This document shows, piece after piece, positions 23,456-35,681 of a stretch of DNA of 64,000 nt. The stretch is taken from assembly GCA_973895155.1 (NCBI GenBank), contig OZ316897.1, positions 15,190,001-15,254,000 of the forward strand, written 5' to 3'. The translations under genes were made by a program, and so were the position numbers. The first letter of the stretch is position 1, and each line of letters starts with the position of its first letter. Under the pieces are notes generated by a model that had not been told where the DNA came from, searched no databases, and saw only the letters and a program-made list of their open reading frames with translations. This DNA comes from Marsupella aquatica (Eukaryota; Marchantiophyta).

Positions 23456-23681
23456 GAGCTTTACTGCACTCTAGGCCGACCGGCCATACCAAGCATCCAC
23501 AGCACAAGCTCTCCCTATCTCTCAACTAGCTCCGTAACAATGAGCCTAAGTTCCACCAGGGTCTAGCATCAGCCCTGGCTATATGCACAATAGCACTACC
23601 GCTAACATTAGCTAAGTCCTAACCCGAGTTAGACTAACTGTGGTTAGCTCAAGAGTCACAAGACTAGAGCAATATCTAACA
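23422..23681 (-). repeat. 5' LTR of the copia element, lacking its last 84 bases
   Basis: 260 bases match 18745-19004 with two substitutions. In the sense direction the LTR is complete from TGTTAG to ATGTGGAG and then joins gag-side sequence AGTCTGAGG. In the intact LTR the next bases after GTGGAG are GTGAACC, so the break falls right before a GT. The rest of the LTR, the primer-binding site and the leader are missing. Confidence 0.95.
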
Positions 23682-23686
23682 AGATT

Positions 23687-24924
23687 GAGGCTAATGGGGT
23701 CCATGCTTTGGTGGAAGAGTGGCTAATGGTGTCATACAAATGTAGCCAATATTAGCCAAAAGTGGCAAAAGTTTTTTGGGGAGGTGGAATTTGGCTAAAA
23801 TTCACACTTAAAAGATACGCCGTAGTAGACACTGGAGAGGTAGCTTGACCATAGCAGGCAGTTTAGGGCCAGGGTCAGACAGGGTGTCACTTAAGTTTCT
23901 GGCAAGCCACATTGCATCAACTGTGCGCATATGTTGGACCACATAAAATTTGTCAATACTGTGATCATATGCAGATTTGCAAGCAGCCTAGTATGGCATA
24001 TAGGCTAATATAATAGTCAAGCATGTGTTTGGCAAGCAGTCAGGGTTAACCAACTTAATTAGGTCTGTGTTGCACGTGCCATTGTTTAAAAAAATGTGGC
24101 CCTTACAACTCTTGCATTGTCGGCAAAAAGGTGATAGACAAATCTGCACACAATCGGCTAAGGCAAGTTTGTTTGTTTTGGTTTATATGAGATTGCAAGG
24201 TTGGGCGGGTAAGGGCCGCAAATGTTGCAGCCCTTGCCCTTGAAAGTGCACTTGTTTAGCCGTGAGGACTGGCTCGATCAAGAGGGGGGGCGAGTTAGGA
24301 AAGTCGCGGTCAGTCCCACGGTTCCACCTGATGACACATAGGGCTTATAACATCGCGGACCCTCGTGCACGCAAGACAACTCTGAAAATCTATTAATATT
24401 CTTCATTGTAGATTTTTCCAACACACTAAGACATAAACTGTATACATACGTGATTATTTGTTATAGTCTACTTTCGGGCTTGGATTGACTCCGCTTGGGA
24501 AGAGAGAGGTCTATTTTATGGGGAGGTTGGCTATATCAGTCCTTCTAAGAACAAAAAGCGGCTACCGACTACTTTCGTGGATTGACTCGATTGGAAAAGA
24601 AAGTCTATTATATGGGGAAGAGGGCTAGATATCGAACTGTCAAAGAACAAAAAGCGACAAACAGAAGACGGGATCCTAAAGGAAGGAATATAGGTAGAGT
24701 ACAATCTGCTGGCTGGTAGGGGGTACATGGTACATGTGCAGCTTGCGCTATATAATTATATAGCAGGCACATAAAGATATGGTGGGCAGGTACATACAGA
24801 TATGATGACATACCTACATTTGGATTTGGCCGAATCTAAATTCGACGCATGGGGGTGGGGAAATATGTTTTGATGCTCCTATATGACAACCAACTTTTGA
24901 CTAAGTTGACCCCAAACCAAGGCT
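23687..24924. other. Gene-free stretch
   Basis: No gene is recognisable. The first 20 bases after the copia target duplication (GAGGCTAATGGGGT) continue the host repeat that is also seen uninterrupted at 53.06-53.21 kb. A diverged tandem duplication lies at 24469-24657. Confidence 0.5.
24469..24657. repeat. Diverged tandem duplication, about 97 bp
   Basis: TACTTTCG, GGATTGACTC, GTCTATT, TATGGGGA and AGAACAAAAAGCG occur in the same order in two adjacent copies (24469-24561 and 24570-24657). Small insertions and deletions separate the copies. Confidence 0.7.
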
Positions 24925-24934
24925 TATTTACAAA

Positions 24935-25512
24935 CAGCTTTTTATCAACCTGTCCCCCTAACTTGTTGAAATTTGTAAGCTGTCCCCCAAACCATTTTAT
25001 TTACTTCCCTGCCCCCCATTCCGTATATGGAATAGTATTCTCTCATTTTGGGGTTCTGGATGCCAGGTGGCAAGGCATCATTGGCCTGGACTTTTTTTCC
25101 TTTGTAAAAACGGGGCTCAATGCTGCGTTCTCCTGTGTACTCGGGCTGCGATGGGAGGTCAGGGCTTCAGGAGGTCTTAGGGGGAGCGGAGGTCCGGAAT
25201 TCACGAGGGCTTAGGGGGAGCGGAGGTTTGTGGGGGGGGGGGGGCGTTTGGCCTCCTCCCGGGTCTGAAGCAAAGCCCGTTCCATCAAAACGGGCCGCGG
25301 CGGGGAGGGGGCAAGCAGCAGTCGGGCAGGGAGAAGCAGTACTTGGCCAGAAACATCCGGGCCAATGACGCCTTGCCACCTGGCATCCGGAACCCCAAAG
25401 ATGAGAAAATACTATTCCGTATACGGAATGGGGGGCAGGGAAGTAAATAAAATCATTTGGGGGATAGCTTAGGAATTTCAACAAGTTAGGGGGACAGGTT
25501 GATAAAAAGCTG
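24935..25512. mobile_element. Non-autonomous foldback element, Mutator-like by its target duplication
   Basis: A 578-bp insertion has long inverted repeats of about 157 bp (24935-25090 and 25356-25512), starting CAGCTTTTTATCAACCTGTC and diverged at a few positions. It is flanked by exact 10-bp duplications TATTTACAAA at 24925-24934 and 25513-25522. Long terminal inverted repeats with a 9-11 bp target duplication are characteristic of Mutator-like elements. The roughly 265-bp middle is G+C-rich, includes a run of 14 G, and encodes no transposase. A nested dyad TTCCGTATACGGAA lies inside each arm. The terminal bases differ from classic Mu, so the superfamily is an inference from target-duplication length. 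Confidence 0.9.
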
Positions 25513-25522
25513 TATTTACAAA

Positions 25523-28306
25523 AGTGACTCCATTCTAATCTAATTACTACACTGCCCCCCTAATGGTATATTACTTCAGTTACCAGTAGTCCTGCCCAGG
25601 AGTGGAACACATTGGCTCTCCTTCATCCCAGTTGGGTTAGATTAACCTAATATCACGCGCTAGCACCCCATCCCCACCATTGCTATGGCAGCAGCGTCGC
25701 AGCCCCAAGACGGAGAGACCCGCCCGGAGCCTGACCCTAATGCAATCAACTTTTCCCTTGGGAAAAAAGCAAGCTTCTGGCGAGTACATATTACATATGT
25801 GGACACATCTTTAATTAAATTTGGCTAGTATTACATGTATACATACATCTTTAATATGAAGAAGAAATGGACACTCTGGCTTGATTTCTTCAGGACGCTG
25901 GCAGCGGGTCCAATATTGTTTGCCAGTCCGCAAAATTCTCTCTCGCCCTCTCTACATTCAAACCAAATCTGCCCATATAACCGGGCCCATCTTGGCTATT
26001 GTCAATAGTGCCCAAGGTGAACATTATAGTGTCCATAGAAAGTGGAGTAAACATTCATTCATAGTGCAACTGAACAAAACAATGAGAGCTATGAATACAC
26101 GGTAGCTCTTATTTACCTTATTTAGATACTGTAGTTGTGATTCAACACTCGCTTGCCGTACATCCTACTAAAACTGCTATAACATAAAGCGGGATATAAA
26201 GGCTACATAATCATTCCGGCAATCTTCTTAGGTCCAAGGAGAGATTCTGGACTCTCTGGTTTAGGTTGAGCATGATCCAAAGTTTAGACGAGATCCAAAA
26301 GAACAGTTGTTTAGTACACAAACAATCGATAAACATGTCTGCAGGTCATGTTTTCTTACTTTTCCCAAATTCCGTCCCGATCCTTGTAGCACAATCATGT
26401 GACTTCATCTGAATCTTGAAAGATGAACGGTGAATGTGTCATCATCAGCGTTTTTCTATTTACAAAATTTCGCCAAATTCTTACATAAAAAAGGAAAAAA
26501 GAACGGAAAATTGGCAACAGATAGCCGAAATTCCTGTCAAAAAACGCTGGTCACCACCATCTTAACAGCACGTTACTCACGTTTCCCACTTGTACATCTG
26601 TCGTGACTTGTTAAATTGATTCAGCATCATTGATCAGGCAATTGAATGACAAAAGAGTCTTCTGATTACTTTTGGCACCATCAAAGTTTGAGACTGAACT
26701 TTGCACACTGACAAAAGTACGAGAAAATGGACGGATCGGAACTCTTCAACCATAACTCTCAATCATGCTGTTTCACTATTTGACAAATACCTGATGACAT
26801 CAACTTAACAGCACAGCGTGTGATAAGGCAGCTTTGAATGGTGGGACCAATGGGCCACAATGACTGAAGTCTGATGCAAAATGACGCTACATTTCTTCTA
26901 AGTAGGTTTTCTCACCTGGTTCTTTGATAGCCCTGACATCATTTTGCCTTTTGGTTATTTTGTTTGTTATCGTCAGCCGCGCGAGGTGGCGTGCCGCTCG
27001 CGTTTAGGATCTCTTTCAATTACTGTACAATTATAATTGAAACCAGCTATTAAGAGGCTCACCCAGTCACACTTTCACCGGCCTATTTGTGAAACCTCGA
27101 GTCTGGAAATAGCCTAGTCGGTCGCCTGCACGTCCCATTAAATGCTGAGGGTCTTAACAATGCCTTCGTTGAATCCTTTACACTGATCACTGATGTCCGC
27201 CTCCTGAAACGAAGATATTATTCGGTTGCCAGGTGATTGCAGTGCAAGCTGAGCTGCCGTGTACTTCGCCGGACACCATCCCTTGGCCAGGACTACGGAT
27301 TGCTACGCCGATTTGAGTTTCGTTCGGTCCATCATCGCTTTCTCACAGTCATGAATTCTACTATGTGACATTGAATTCATGTCATTGCATGACACCGATA
27401 GATACGGCGAAAGATACCTAGCGTTCTGCATTACTTTATGGTAATCATTATATTGCAACTATAAGTATCTAGATGAATTAGGTAGGTTAGCAAAGAGCTT
27501 CTGAGCCTACTGCAGTTATTTAAATAAGATGATTGGGTTTATTATAATATGGGGTGACTCAACATATGGTGCGTTGTGATATTTTCTATCATATATACAC
27601 TCAGTGGTATAAATAAAATAATTAGATTTATCAAGATATGAATGACGTCATACACCTATATTGTGACATTTTGATGTGCAAGCTGCTGTTGGTATAGGTA
27701 CTCGATTGTTGGGGCAGAAAATCTCGGAAGACAAGTACCATTTATTAAAGTACTACAGTATTTAGATACAAATGTGGCGATGGCATCACCCAAAAATCTA
27801 TTGCAATTCACGTATAGAATAATATGTCATGATATGAAGTAGAACCAATTTCTTGCCGGTGCTATAATTAAGCAGCGACCTTCTAGTTCTATTCGTATTT
27901 GACCCGGGAATATGTCAACCTCGATCAGATCTGCGATCATAATGATGACAAGCGACTGCTTATTAAGGATGGTTGAAGTCGTAGTGATAGTAAGCATGGC
28001 AGGAGAGTGGCCCAGGGGATCGAAACATTACACATTGGGACTACGACTCCCTTCCGACCAACCCCAACATATATATTTGGACAGCAATGATATTGGAGGA
28101 CGTTTCTATGTGTTACTATCAACCCGATCTGACAAACGGGACGAGAGGAACGGTAAGAAATTGAAGTCCTGCCAGGTAGCTAGGCTAGTTTATAGAACGA
28201 TTCGAACGCTGAGCGCAGAATAAGACCTACGAAAACCCTGTCTACTGCTGGTTGAAGCGTAAGCGAATTCATCTGCTGTGAATGGAGTTCAGTACATAAT
28301 AGACAG
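25523..28306. other. Gene-free stretch
   Basis: No recognisable gene, RNA or complete element. Frames are shorter than 105 codons, without familiar motifs. Confidence 0.45.
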
Positions 28307-28871
28307 CTGGACGAAAGTGGAGACTGCTAGCCTGGTATTATCTTCAGAAAGAAAAGCCCGATCGAAGAAACTCCTCCAGAGTCCAAATATCTGTATGAGC
28401 TGTAGAAAGGTAGCTTCCGGGGAAGCATCCTGGACGTCCACCTTTGACAGACCAAAAAGCTCAAACCTCATAGAAGCCCTACTCTAAATCAGAGCTTCAA
28501 TTGATGAACTTTCTATGGCGTTACCTATGGGAGATTCTGCACAAAAGTGGAGCTTAAGCCAAGATTGGCATTTCGTTTGAAAAGAATTGCTCTGTCCAAT
28601 CTAAAATAGTTTACCCGTTGCAACTCTGAAGAATCTAGATTGTAAGATCATTCAGTACGTGTCTGATCGTGGAACTGCAACATTTCCTTCTCACAAAGTA
28701 AGGATGACTGATATTGATCCGGCCAAATATTCAGTTACTCTAAGTGAAATCTAGTTCGTTACCCTCTAGGGGAAAGAATACCGTGCCTCTAGGTTGCGAG
28801 ATCACCCAGATGCATGTCTATTTGATGGTGGAGCTAGCTGGTAACTGTGAAAGATCGAGATCAACCATTGT

Positions 28872-28911
28872 CCTCTAGAACTATGAGATCAACCTCTAGA
28901 ACTATGAGATC
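28872..28911. repeat. 21-bp tandem duplication
   Basis: CCTCTAGAACTATGAGATC occurs twice, 21 bases apart (28872 and 28893), within one of the less conserved parts of the hairpin array. Confidence 0.85.
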
Positions 28912-30849
28912 ACAGAACTACGATATCACTTATTTTTCGATGGTGAAGTGGTACTTTAGATTGGGTGAGACATTTCTTTCGAGAAGAAACACCAGATCCT
29001 GCAAATTCTTGTGCAAAATATGCGAATATAATGGGTCAAGTTGGGCTTTAATTTATTTCATTGCATGCTTATGAGCGCATCGAAGCCAACTGAACAAACA
29101 GAGATGGAGGTTCTTGGTCGATGTTTGCTATTGAAAGAACCTCCACCATCGCTCAGATATCTGGGACGTCGACGATCGATGTCCTAGACGATCTAACAGC
29201 GATACAGGTGTACGTACAGTACTTACAAGAGAAGTGGAGTCACACGAGTCAATCGTTGAGAGGTAATATTTTCGAACTGTGATGGGCTCAGACGTCACGA
29301 GTATTTGTCAAGTCAGGTGGAAGAGATAGCTTAAATTCGTCCCTTCGGCTGATGGTGTTAGAGGCATAGAATAGAGCTGTGTGAAATTGGAGCTTCGTGG
29401 GTAGTTTGCAAACGTCTCCCTCACCCTCAGGACAAGTGCTACAATTATGAATATAGTGGTCAGAAGGGTACTTCAAGCGCAAGAAAATGGCCTTCTCATT
29501 ACGCTGCTTTGCAAGGACGTACGTAGTCTAATTTTCTTGGGATAGGAAAACCAGTTCAAGAAATCCATCAAATTGCGGAAGTTTGCATTCTAGGTTGATG
29601 TCACAGCCTAGCTCGAAAATTTTCGTCTTCAGGGCTAGTATCCGTGATCCTCCACTGTTGTGGAAAGAACTTGAGACCCAGACATTCAGCCTAAGTTCAC
29701 GTTGTTAATGAGAATTGTTTCGAATTTATTAAGCATCAAAGAAGCTCCTGGAGAAGTCCGAAAATGTTTAGCTCAAGCGATCTCGAGGTCCATCGATCGT
29801 CAAGCTGGCGTTTCTTCAGAATGAAAACGCAGTCCAATTCAAGAAACTTCACTAACGCGCAGATGTCTGGGACAATCGATTTCGAGTTATAGAGTATCAC
29901 TTTCACGATTCATCCTGGTAATCTACCTATTGAAACTGAATCTCGGGCACCGCCATTTTCGATTACTCTTTTAATGGTAAACCTGATTGAGGATCTGTTG
30001 ATCTGGTTGCTATTAAACAGCACCACCAATCCAGTGCTTGTATGCAACAGAAATTGGGCCAGAACGCAGTACTACGGTAGAGCTGCTAACTGTCGAAGAA
30101 ACTTTGGTAATATCACCATACCACTCCAAAAGTTCTTGGGCGAGATCCCGAACCAATTCTCGTCGTAGCCAATGCCCTGTCTACAATTCTTCATGAATAG
30201 AAGACAGCTGTTCGGAAGTGGGGATTCTTACACTGGTATTTCCTTGGAAAAGAAAAGCCCAGTCGAAGAAACTCCACTACCGTGCAGACGTCTGAATAAT
30301 TATGCAGCGGCAGAAAGGTAGCTTTCCCTCTCGAAGAAATGTGTCTCACCAACGAGAAGTTGATGAAATTTAAGGCCAGTGAAGGTCTCCCAGTCTAATG
30401 TTGTGGATGAACGACCTTCACAAACATTCAGACTTCCAAAGCGTGCACAATGGTCATCGAACGCAAATTGGAAGTTGAAGAAGTCGGCAATCTGACCATT
30501 CTCGGTGGATGCTATCCTGATTTCATGAAAATCCAAATTTGAAAATTGAGAATGACGGCCTTGGATTACAAGATAACTGCACGAAAGTGGATCTTCTTAG
30601 ACTGCTATTTTCTTCAGAAAGTTGAGAGAAGAGCCCAGTCTAAGAAACTCCACCGCCGTAGAGATATCTAAACTTATGATTAATTAGGACGGAATTGCAT
30701 GCTGCCTACTAACTGTGAAACTTCTGAGACTAATTTCAGGGCGATGAACTTACTCGCCCGACATCATTCGATAATCTCTTCTTGCCATAATATCGAATTT
30801 CAGGACGGAGGTTTTATTTCAGGACGAGTCATCACTAAACTAAAAGATA

Positions 30850-30942
30850 GCTGCACGAAAGTGGAGTTTCTTAAACTGGTATTTTCCTTGGACTAGAGAG
30901 AATTCAAGAAAAGCCCAGTCTAAGAAACTCCACTGCCGTACA
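30850..30942. repeat. Best-preserved hairpin unit
   Basis: The 93-base unit starts CTGCACG and ends CGTACAG. Between these, AGTGGAGTTTCTTA pairs with TAAGAAACTCCACT, leaving an AA/GC internal loop, and the stem continues through CTGG/CCAG. The whole can form a stem of more than 30 pairs with a loop of about 25 bases, the size and shape of a plant pre-microRNA. Whether it is transcribed cannot be seen. Confidence 0.75.
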
Positions 30943-33333
30943 GATATCTAAACTTATGATCTAAACGGGAACTGTCTCGTATGCAACCTCGGAAATGAAT
31001 TTGAGTCGTTGAAGTTTGCGCCATCCGACATCTTCGTAGCATCTTTTCATTTCATGAATCATTCCATCAAATCCGGATTTTAACGACTATGGTAGTCATC
31101 ACTAGAAAATAGCTGCACGAAAGTGGAGTTTCTTAAACTGGTATTTTCCTCTGACTCGACAGAAAAGCCCAGTCTAAGAAACTCCACTGCCATAAAGATA
31201 TCTGGGTGAACTTGCAGCCGCAGATATGTGCCTTTTCTTTCGAGGAGTAAGTTGCCTACGAGTGACAACTTGTAGGTCCCCGACTCTATAGCGTGCCCAA
31301 TATTGTCCGTGGATCATCTTGGAATTCATAAACATTTCGATGTAGTGAGCATGAATCTAGTCACGGAATACAAGGTAGTTGCATGAAGGTGGACCTTCTC
31401 AAACTGGTACTTTCTTTGGAATTGAAAGAAAAACCCATTCTATTTAAAAAACTTCACCCTCGTGACCGCCCTCATGCATAGATGATCTCAGTTCAGAAAT
31501 AAATTCTTTTGCAGTGAATCCGTCGTAGTCTGAAGGGGATGCCGTTGAAATTCCCAAAATCGCGAGGATGATGGTGTGATTTCACTTGTGAAGTTCGAAC
31601 TTCATAGCTCGAGAACAGTCAATGATCATGCATGGGAAATAGCTGCTCGAAAGTGGAAGCTCTTAGGCTGGTATTTTCTTCACAACTGTAAAAAAAAGCC
31701 CAGTCTAAGAAACTCCACTATCGTACAGATATCTGGGAGATTCTGAGCCGCTTCAGGAGTTTACGACTTTTTCCTTCCCATTTGAGAAGGAAACCGAATA
31801 TCAATGGACCTCTGCAGAGTGAATTGGCTGAACAATGTCGATATATGGATCTCTTGATAGCACGAATCATACTAGGATACTAAGCAGAAAGGTGAAGGAA
31901 TATAATATGGCTGTAGGAAGTGGAGATTCTAACACCAGTGTTTTCCCAGTCTAAGAGATGATATCTCCATTCTGTCCAATTGCTGTGCGAGCATACAAAG
32001 TGGTCGAGGACTAAATTTGAAAGCAATGAATCTTCGCAGAATAGTCGGGAGGCAGAGGAAGTTCGCCCGGCCCAACGTTACCGATGAGTCATCATTCGAT
32101 TTCGTGGAAGTTCAAATCTCATAACTCGACTAAGACAGTCGGTCTTGGAGTAGAACACAGATGCGCGAAAATGGAGCTTCCTCACGTGGTATTCCCTTTT
32201 AAAAGAAAGCCCAGTGCGAGAAACTCCATGTTCGTGCAGGTACTTAGACTGAGTCATTTCATCTTCCACAGACACAGTTGCTTCATATGTAGTCGTCCAC
32301 ACGAAACATTCAGAGCAATGAACCCGCTAGAGAAGCCCTCGTTGCCTGACATTCTTGTTGAATGTTTGAACGTAAATTGAAAGTGAGGTAAGCGTCGAAG
32401 ATGTTCCCGTTAAAAACAAATAATTGAAGTTCTTTTTGAACCATCAGGAAAGGACATTCCAGAAAAGAATGTCAGTACTGGTCTGAGCAGTCTGAATTAA
32501 TGGGAATCCACCTTCTGCTGGAAGAGCCGCTTCACTGCAGAGACGACACCGATGGAGTTCGCCTCAAGGCCGGGCATTGTCGCTGAATGAATCCAACAAT
32601 TGAAGTTAAATGACAAGGCGAAGAAATGATGAGGCTTCCCGAAGGTTCGAAAATACGACAATACTGTGATCAAAGCCCTAGCTTATTAACCCCTGGCCAG
32701 AATAGAATGTCACACGGGGTGAGTCCTGCTTGAAATGTTGAGCAGCTTCGCGTAGAAGAGACTTGTACGAAAACGGAGCTCCCCGGGCTGATATTTTCTC
32801 CCGAAAGAAAAGTCCAGTCCAAGAAACTCCACTCTCATACACTCGTTGCCTCCTACTTTGCAGCTCTCCAAACTTGGCTGTCACTTAAAAAGTTTTCGAG
32901 GGCCTACGACGGGCTATAGAGGTTCCTAGCCTGAGTGTGGCCCTCAAAGCTCTGGCACATGCCAGCAACGTATAATGCCGGAGATGGCCAGGCCGAGGAA
33001 ACGTTCAATTCAACCTCTAGTTGCAAAACTCCAGATTGCATTCCGAGTGATTGAATCCTTCCAATTCAACGTGGCCTGGCCGGACATAGAATTGAAATGT
33101 CATGAAAATGTCGGATTGGTCATGTGCCACTCGAGGCAAGTACGTTAGCTAGCCCCTCAGCCTCGGTCTCTAGGTTCTGCGACACAGCGGTACAGTCACG
33201 TCATTCTTCTTCAATGGCACCATCAAAACGCGATGATTTTGACGCAACTGATATATAGACAGGTCACGCTGGCACCCACTGAAGTCGCAGCCATTATACA
33301 TGAAAAGCGTGACACGTACATGATTGACTGTGA

Positions 33334-33408
33334 AGGCGTTCTGATCTGCAAGCTCGTCTGCATTGCTACTTCCTTCCCCAGGGGAGGCGTTCTGATCTGC
33401 AAGCTCTG
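33334..33408. repeat. 51-bp tandem duplication of a 22-base word
   Basis: AGGCGTTCTGATCTGCAAGC and the two bases after it occur at 33334 and 33385. The intervening sequence resembles the start of the next copy only partly. Confidence 0.75.
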
Positions 33409-35445
33409 CTCTTCTGCATTCAGACGTTCCCTCCTGGACCGCATAGAGAGGCCGATGTAGGAAGAGAGTGGACGAACTTAGATTCTGCGATGACTTTGCC
33501 ATAAGGGACTGTGGAGTCCTGAGCCCATCACCAGTCCACCTGGCTGTGTGCCACACGACTCGCCGTGCATAGTAGGGAGGAGAGCAGCTATATTTATAGT
33601 TACAGATCTGAAGGATAATGGGGTCGGTTGCATCCCTGGGAACAGTCAGTGACTGAGAAGCTGAGCTCAGCATAAAATAATGATTTGTGTGCTTATTTTA
33701 ATTTCAGGTAGGAATATCTTTTCTAAAGTTGACGGGCTGGCGAGAACATAATGTTTAAAAAGGTTCCATGCACAGAAAAAATAATTAAAACATTAAAACA
33801 ACTAAAATGCAAGAGTTCAATGCACACCACAAATAAACAATTTCTCCAAGTAGAATAAGTAAATAGCGTTCTATGCACCCAAAATGGTGAGGATATCCGT
33901 GTTCCATTTGCACACTTATAGAAGAGAGACTAGATGTGTACCACTGGATCACCACACTATTTTTCTTTCTAGGTTTTTGTGGTTTGCATTTGTCATCGTG
34001 TTTTGAGTTTAGCGTTTGGCCTCTCCCAACCTCTTTTGCTTTTTTTTCGTTGTACTTTCTTCACAATCTTTTTTAGTAAATTGTTCCTTTTTCCACCTAG
34101 AAACTGAGCCAAGTGGATTATGTAATATTGAGTAAGAAAAGGGCTTTCTTTGCATACGAGTTGGTCATAATGCTCTCCAGGACTGCACAAACCCTATTGA
34201 CGCTGATCCACCAAGGATGAGAAGATCACTAGCTTCTCAACATCAATGGCTACCACGTTTCACCAACAAGCATTCAACTCGGGTTCTATAATCCAATGTC
34301 CAACACATCCTTTTCAACTGCAACAACAATAACATTTTCTGTTGACAGTGTAAGGCCAAAGAGTACTCCATCTAAAATATCCCTGCAATACAGATTCGGA
34401 CCAGCAGTGGAGATACCCATAGCACTTACTAGCACTTCCAGCACCAAAATCACCGAAAAAAATACTTAGTGTAAACGCCATTTGTTGCTTACCAACCAAC
34501 GAAGTCGATTGCTTCTCCTTTCAAATTCAAAATGAAAGGAAATTCCATGTTCTTTGGCATTGAAGTATGGTTGCATGGCATATCTCCATAAATTATTATC
34601 TTGCTGATTTTGAGACAAGCTGGGCAGCAGAAGCCCCACCGTCTCCTTCAACTTAAATCACAAGATTAGCCATTTTTTCTATTCGGAAAATTGCCAAAAT
34701 GAAGGTCACTCACCAAACACAAATCTATGGCTAAGGTTGATATAAAGCAGATCGAGGAAGATCTACATGCTATCCATGTTTTCAGGAGAATCAGCAGGTG
34801 ATAATTACATTGTTGACAGTAAGTAGCACAGAAGGTTCCATGTGGGGAGAGAAAATTATAGAATAAGAGACAATGGCTGTGCACCACAAGCTAGAAAGAG
34901 GTGCATGCAGTTTCATGAGCGGAATTCAATAAAAGAAAACTGAGGAGCAAGAAAATATTTGTAATCTTCTGTCGTCTTGTAATAAAAACGTATTTCAATT
35001 TTCAAAACAAAAAAAAAACGCGTGATCCTTGCCAAGCGTCATACGTTCGCCACTTGCACACTAAAGTAAAAAGGATTTGCTTGTCCCATATAGAATGATT
35101 GTGCACCCACTTTTGCGCTATTTCTGGAAACAGGGATTTACTAGAAACTGTTCTACAAAGTACAATGGAGTAACAGCGAAAGAGGTCAATGGAGTAGCGA
35201 AAGGTCCCAAGACAATACAACACTAAACTCAAAAGAAGAGGGCAAATAGAAAATCCCAGGTTAAGTGAGCAGCTGCTCTAGAGCTTTCAACATTGAAACT
35301 GACAGGTGGAAACACCACAGTTTGGCCCTTGCTGAGTCTTGTGTTAGGCAAAAATATTCATTGAAAAGTAGGGTTGAGGCAAAACCAGAAAAAGATTATA
35401 GGGTCAGTACTTTGCATAGGGCATTTGATCAAAGTTCCCTGTACG

Positions 35446-35681
35446 GATGATCCCTCAAAAGTCTATATTGTAGAAGTTCCCCATACTTTCTATAGATTTT
35501 CCCAAGGCAGGGTCAACACTCCTTCCTACCGTAGTCATAAAGGCACCCACCAAAAGAGCACTGATGATTCCTCAAAAGTTTATACGGGAGCAAGCTCCCA
35601 TACTTTCCATAGATTTTCCCAAGGCAGGGTCAAAACTACTTCCTACCGTAGTCATAAGGGCACCCACCAAAAGAGCACTAC
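35446..35681. repeat. 117-bp tandem duplication
   Basis: Two copies start at 35446 and 35563 and share long exact blocks such as CCCAAGGCAGGGTCAA and CCTACCGTAGTCATAA. The period is 39 codons, so the plus-strand frame across it (35374-35718) shows a repeated peptide. Most differences change the amino acid, so selection on a protein is not indicated. Confidence 0.9.

Larger units (their letters stand above)
18661..23681 (-). mobile_element. Ty1/copia retrotransposon, young insertion but defective
   Basis: A 5021-bp insertion on the minus strand is flanked by perfect 5-bp duplications AGATT at 18656-18660 and 23682-23686. Order in the sense direction is 5' LTR (shortened), gag, zinc knuckle, protease, integrase, reverse transcriptase, RNase H, polypurine tract, 3' LTR. 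The domain order integrase before reverse transcriptase defines copia. The two LTRs differ at 2 of 260 aligned bases, so insertion was recent. Yet the reading frame has three in-frame stops and one frameshift, and the 5' LTR lacks its last 84 bases and any primer-binding site. It was therefore probably defective when copied and moved by proteins from another copy. Confidence 0.97.
28307..32842. repeat. Array of diverged hairpin units, about 265-bp spacing
   Basis: About 15 units each contain an inverted pair. The left arm is near GTGGAGTTTCTTAAACTGG and the right arm near CCAGTCTAAGAAACTCCAC, with a loop of 10-35 bases. Outer stem segments CTGCACG and CGTACAG flank them, then AGATATCT. Clear units are 28307-28395, 29103-29150, 30208-30287, 30577-30663, 30850-30942, 31113-31197, 31379-31466, 31643-31728, 32161-32239 and 32763-32842. 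Degenerate or one-armed units lie near 28537, 28935, 29375, 29540, 29810 and 31911. Between 30577 and 32161 the spacing is 250-273 bp. Segments between hairpins also look related. There is no protein-coding signal. Confidence 0.85.

Noticed and set aside
33170-33673. Minus-strand frame of 167 codons
   Set aside because: Its composition is ordinary, it resembles no known family, and it overlaps a 51-bp tandem duplication that happens to keep frame.
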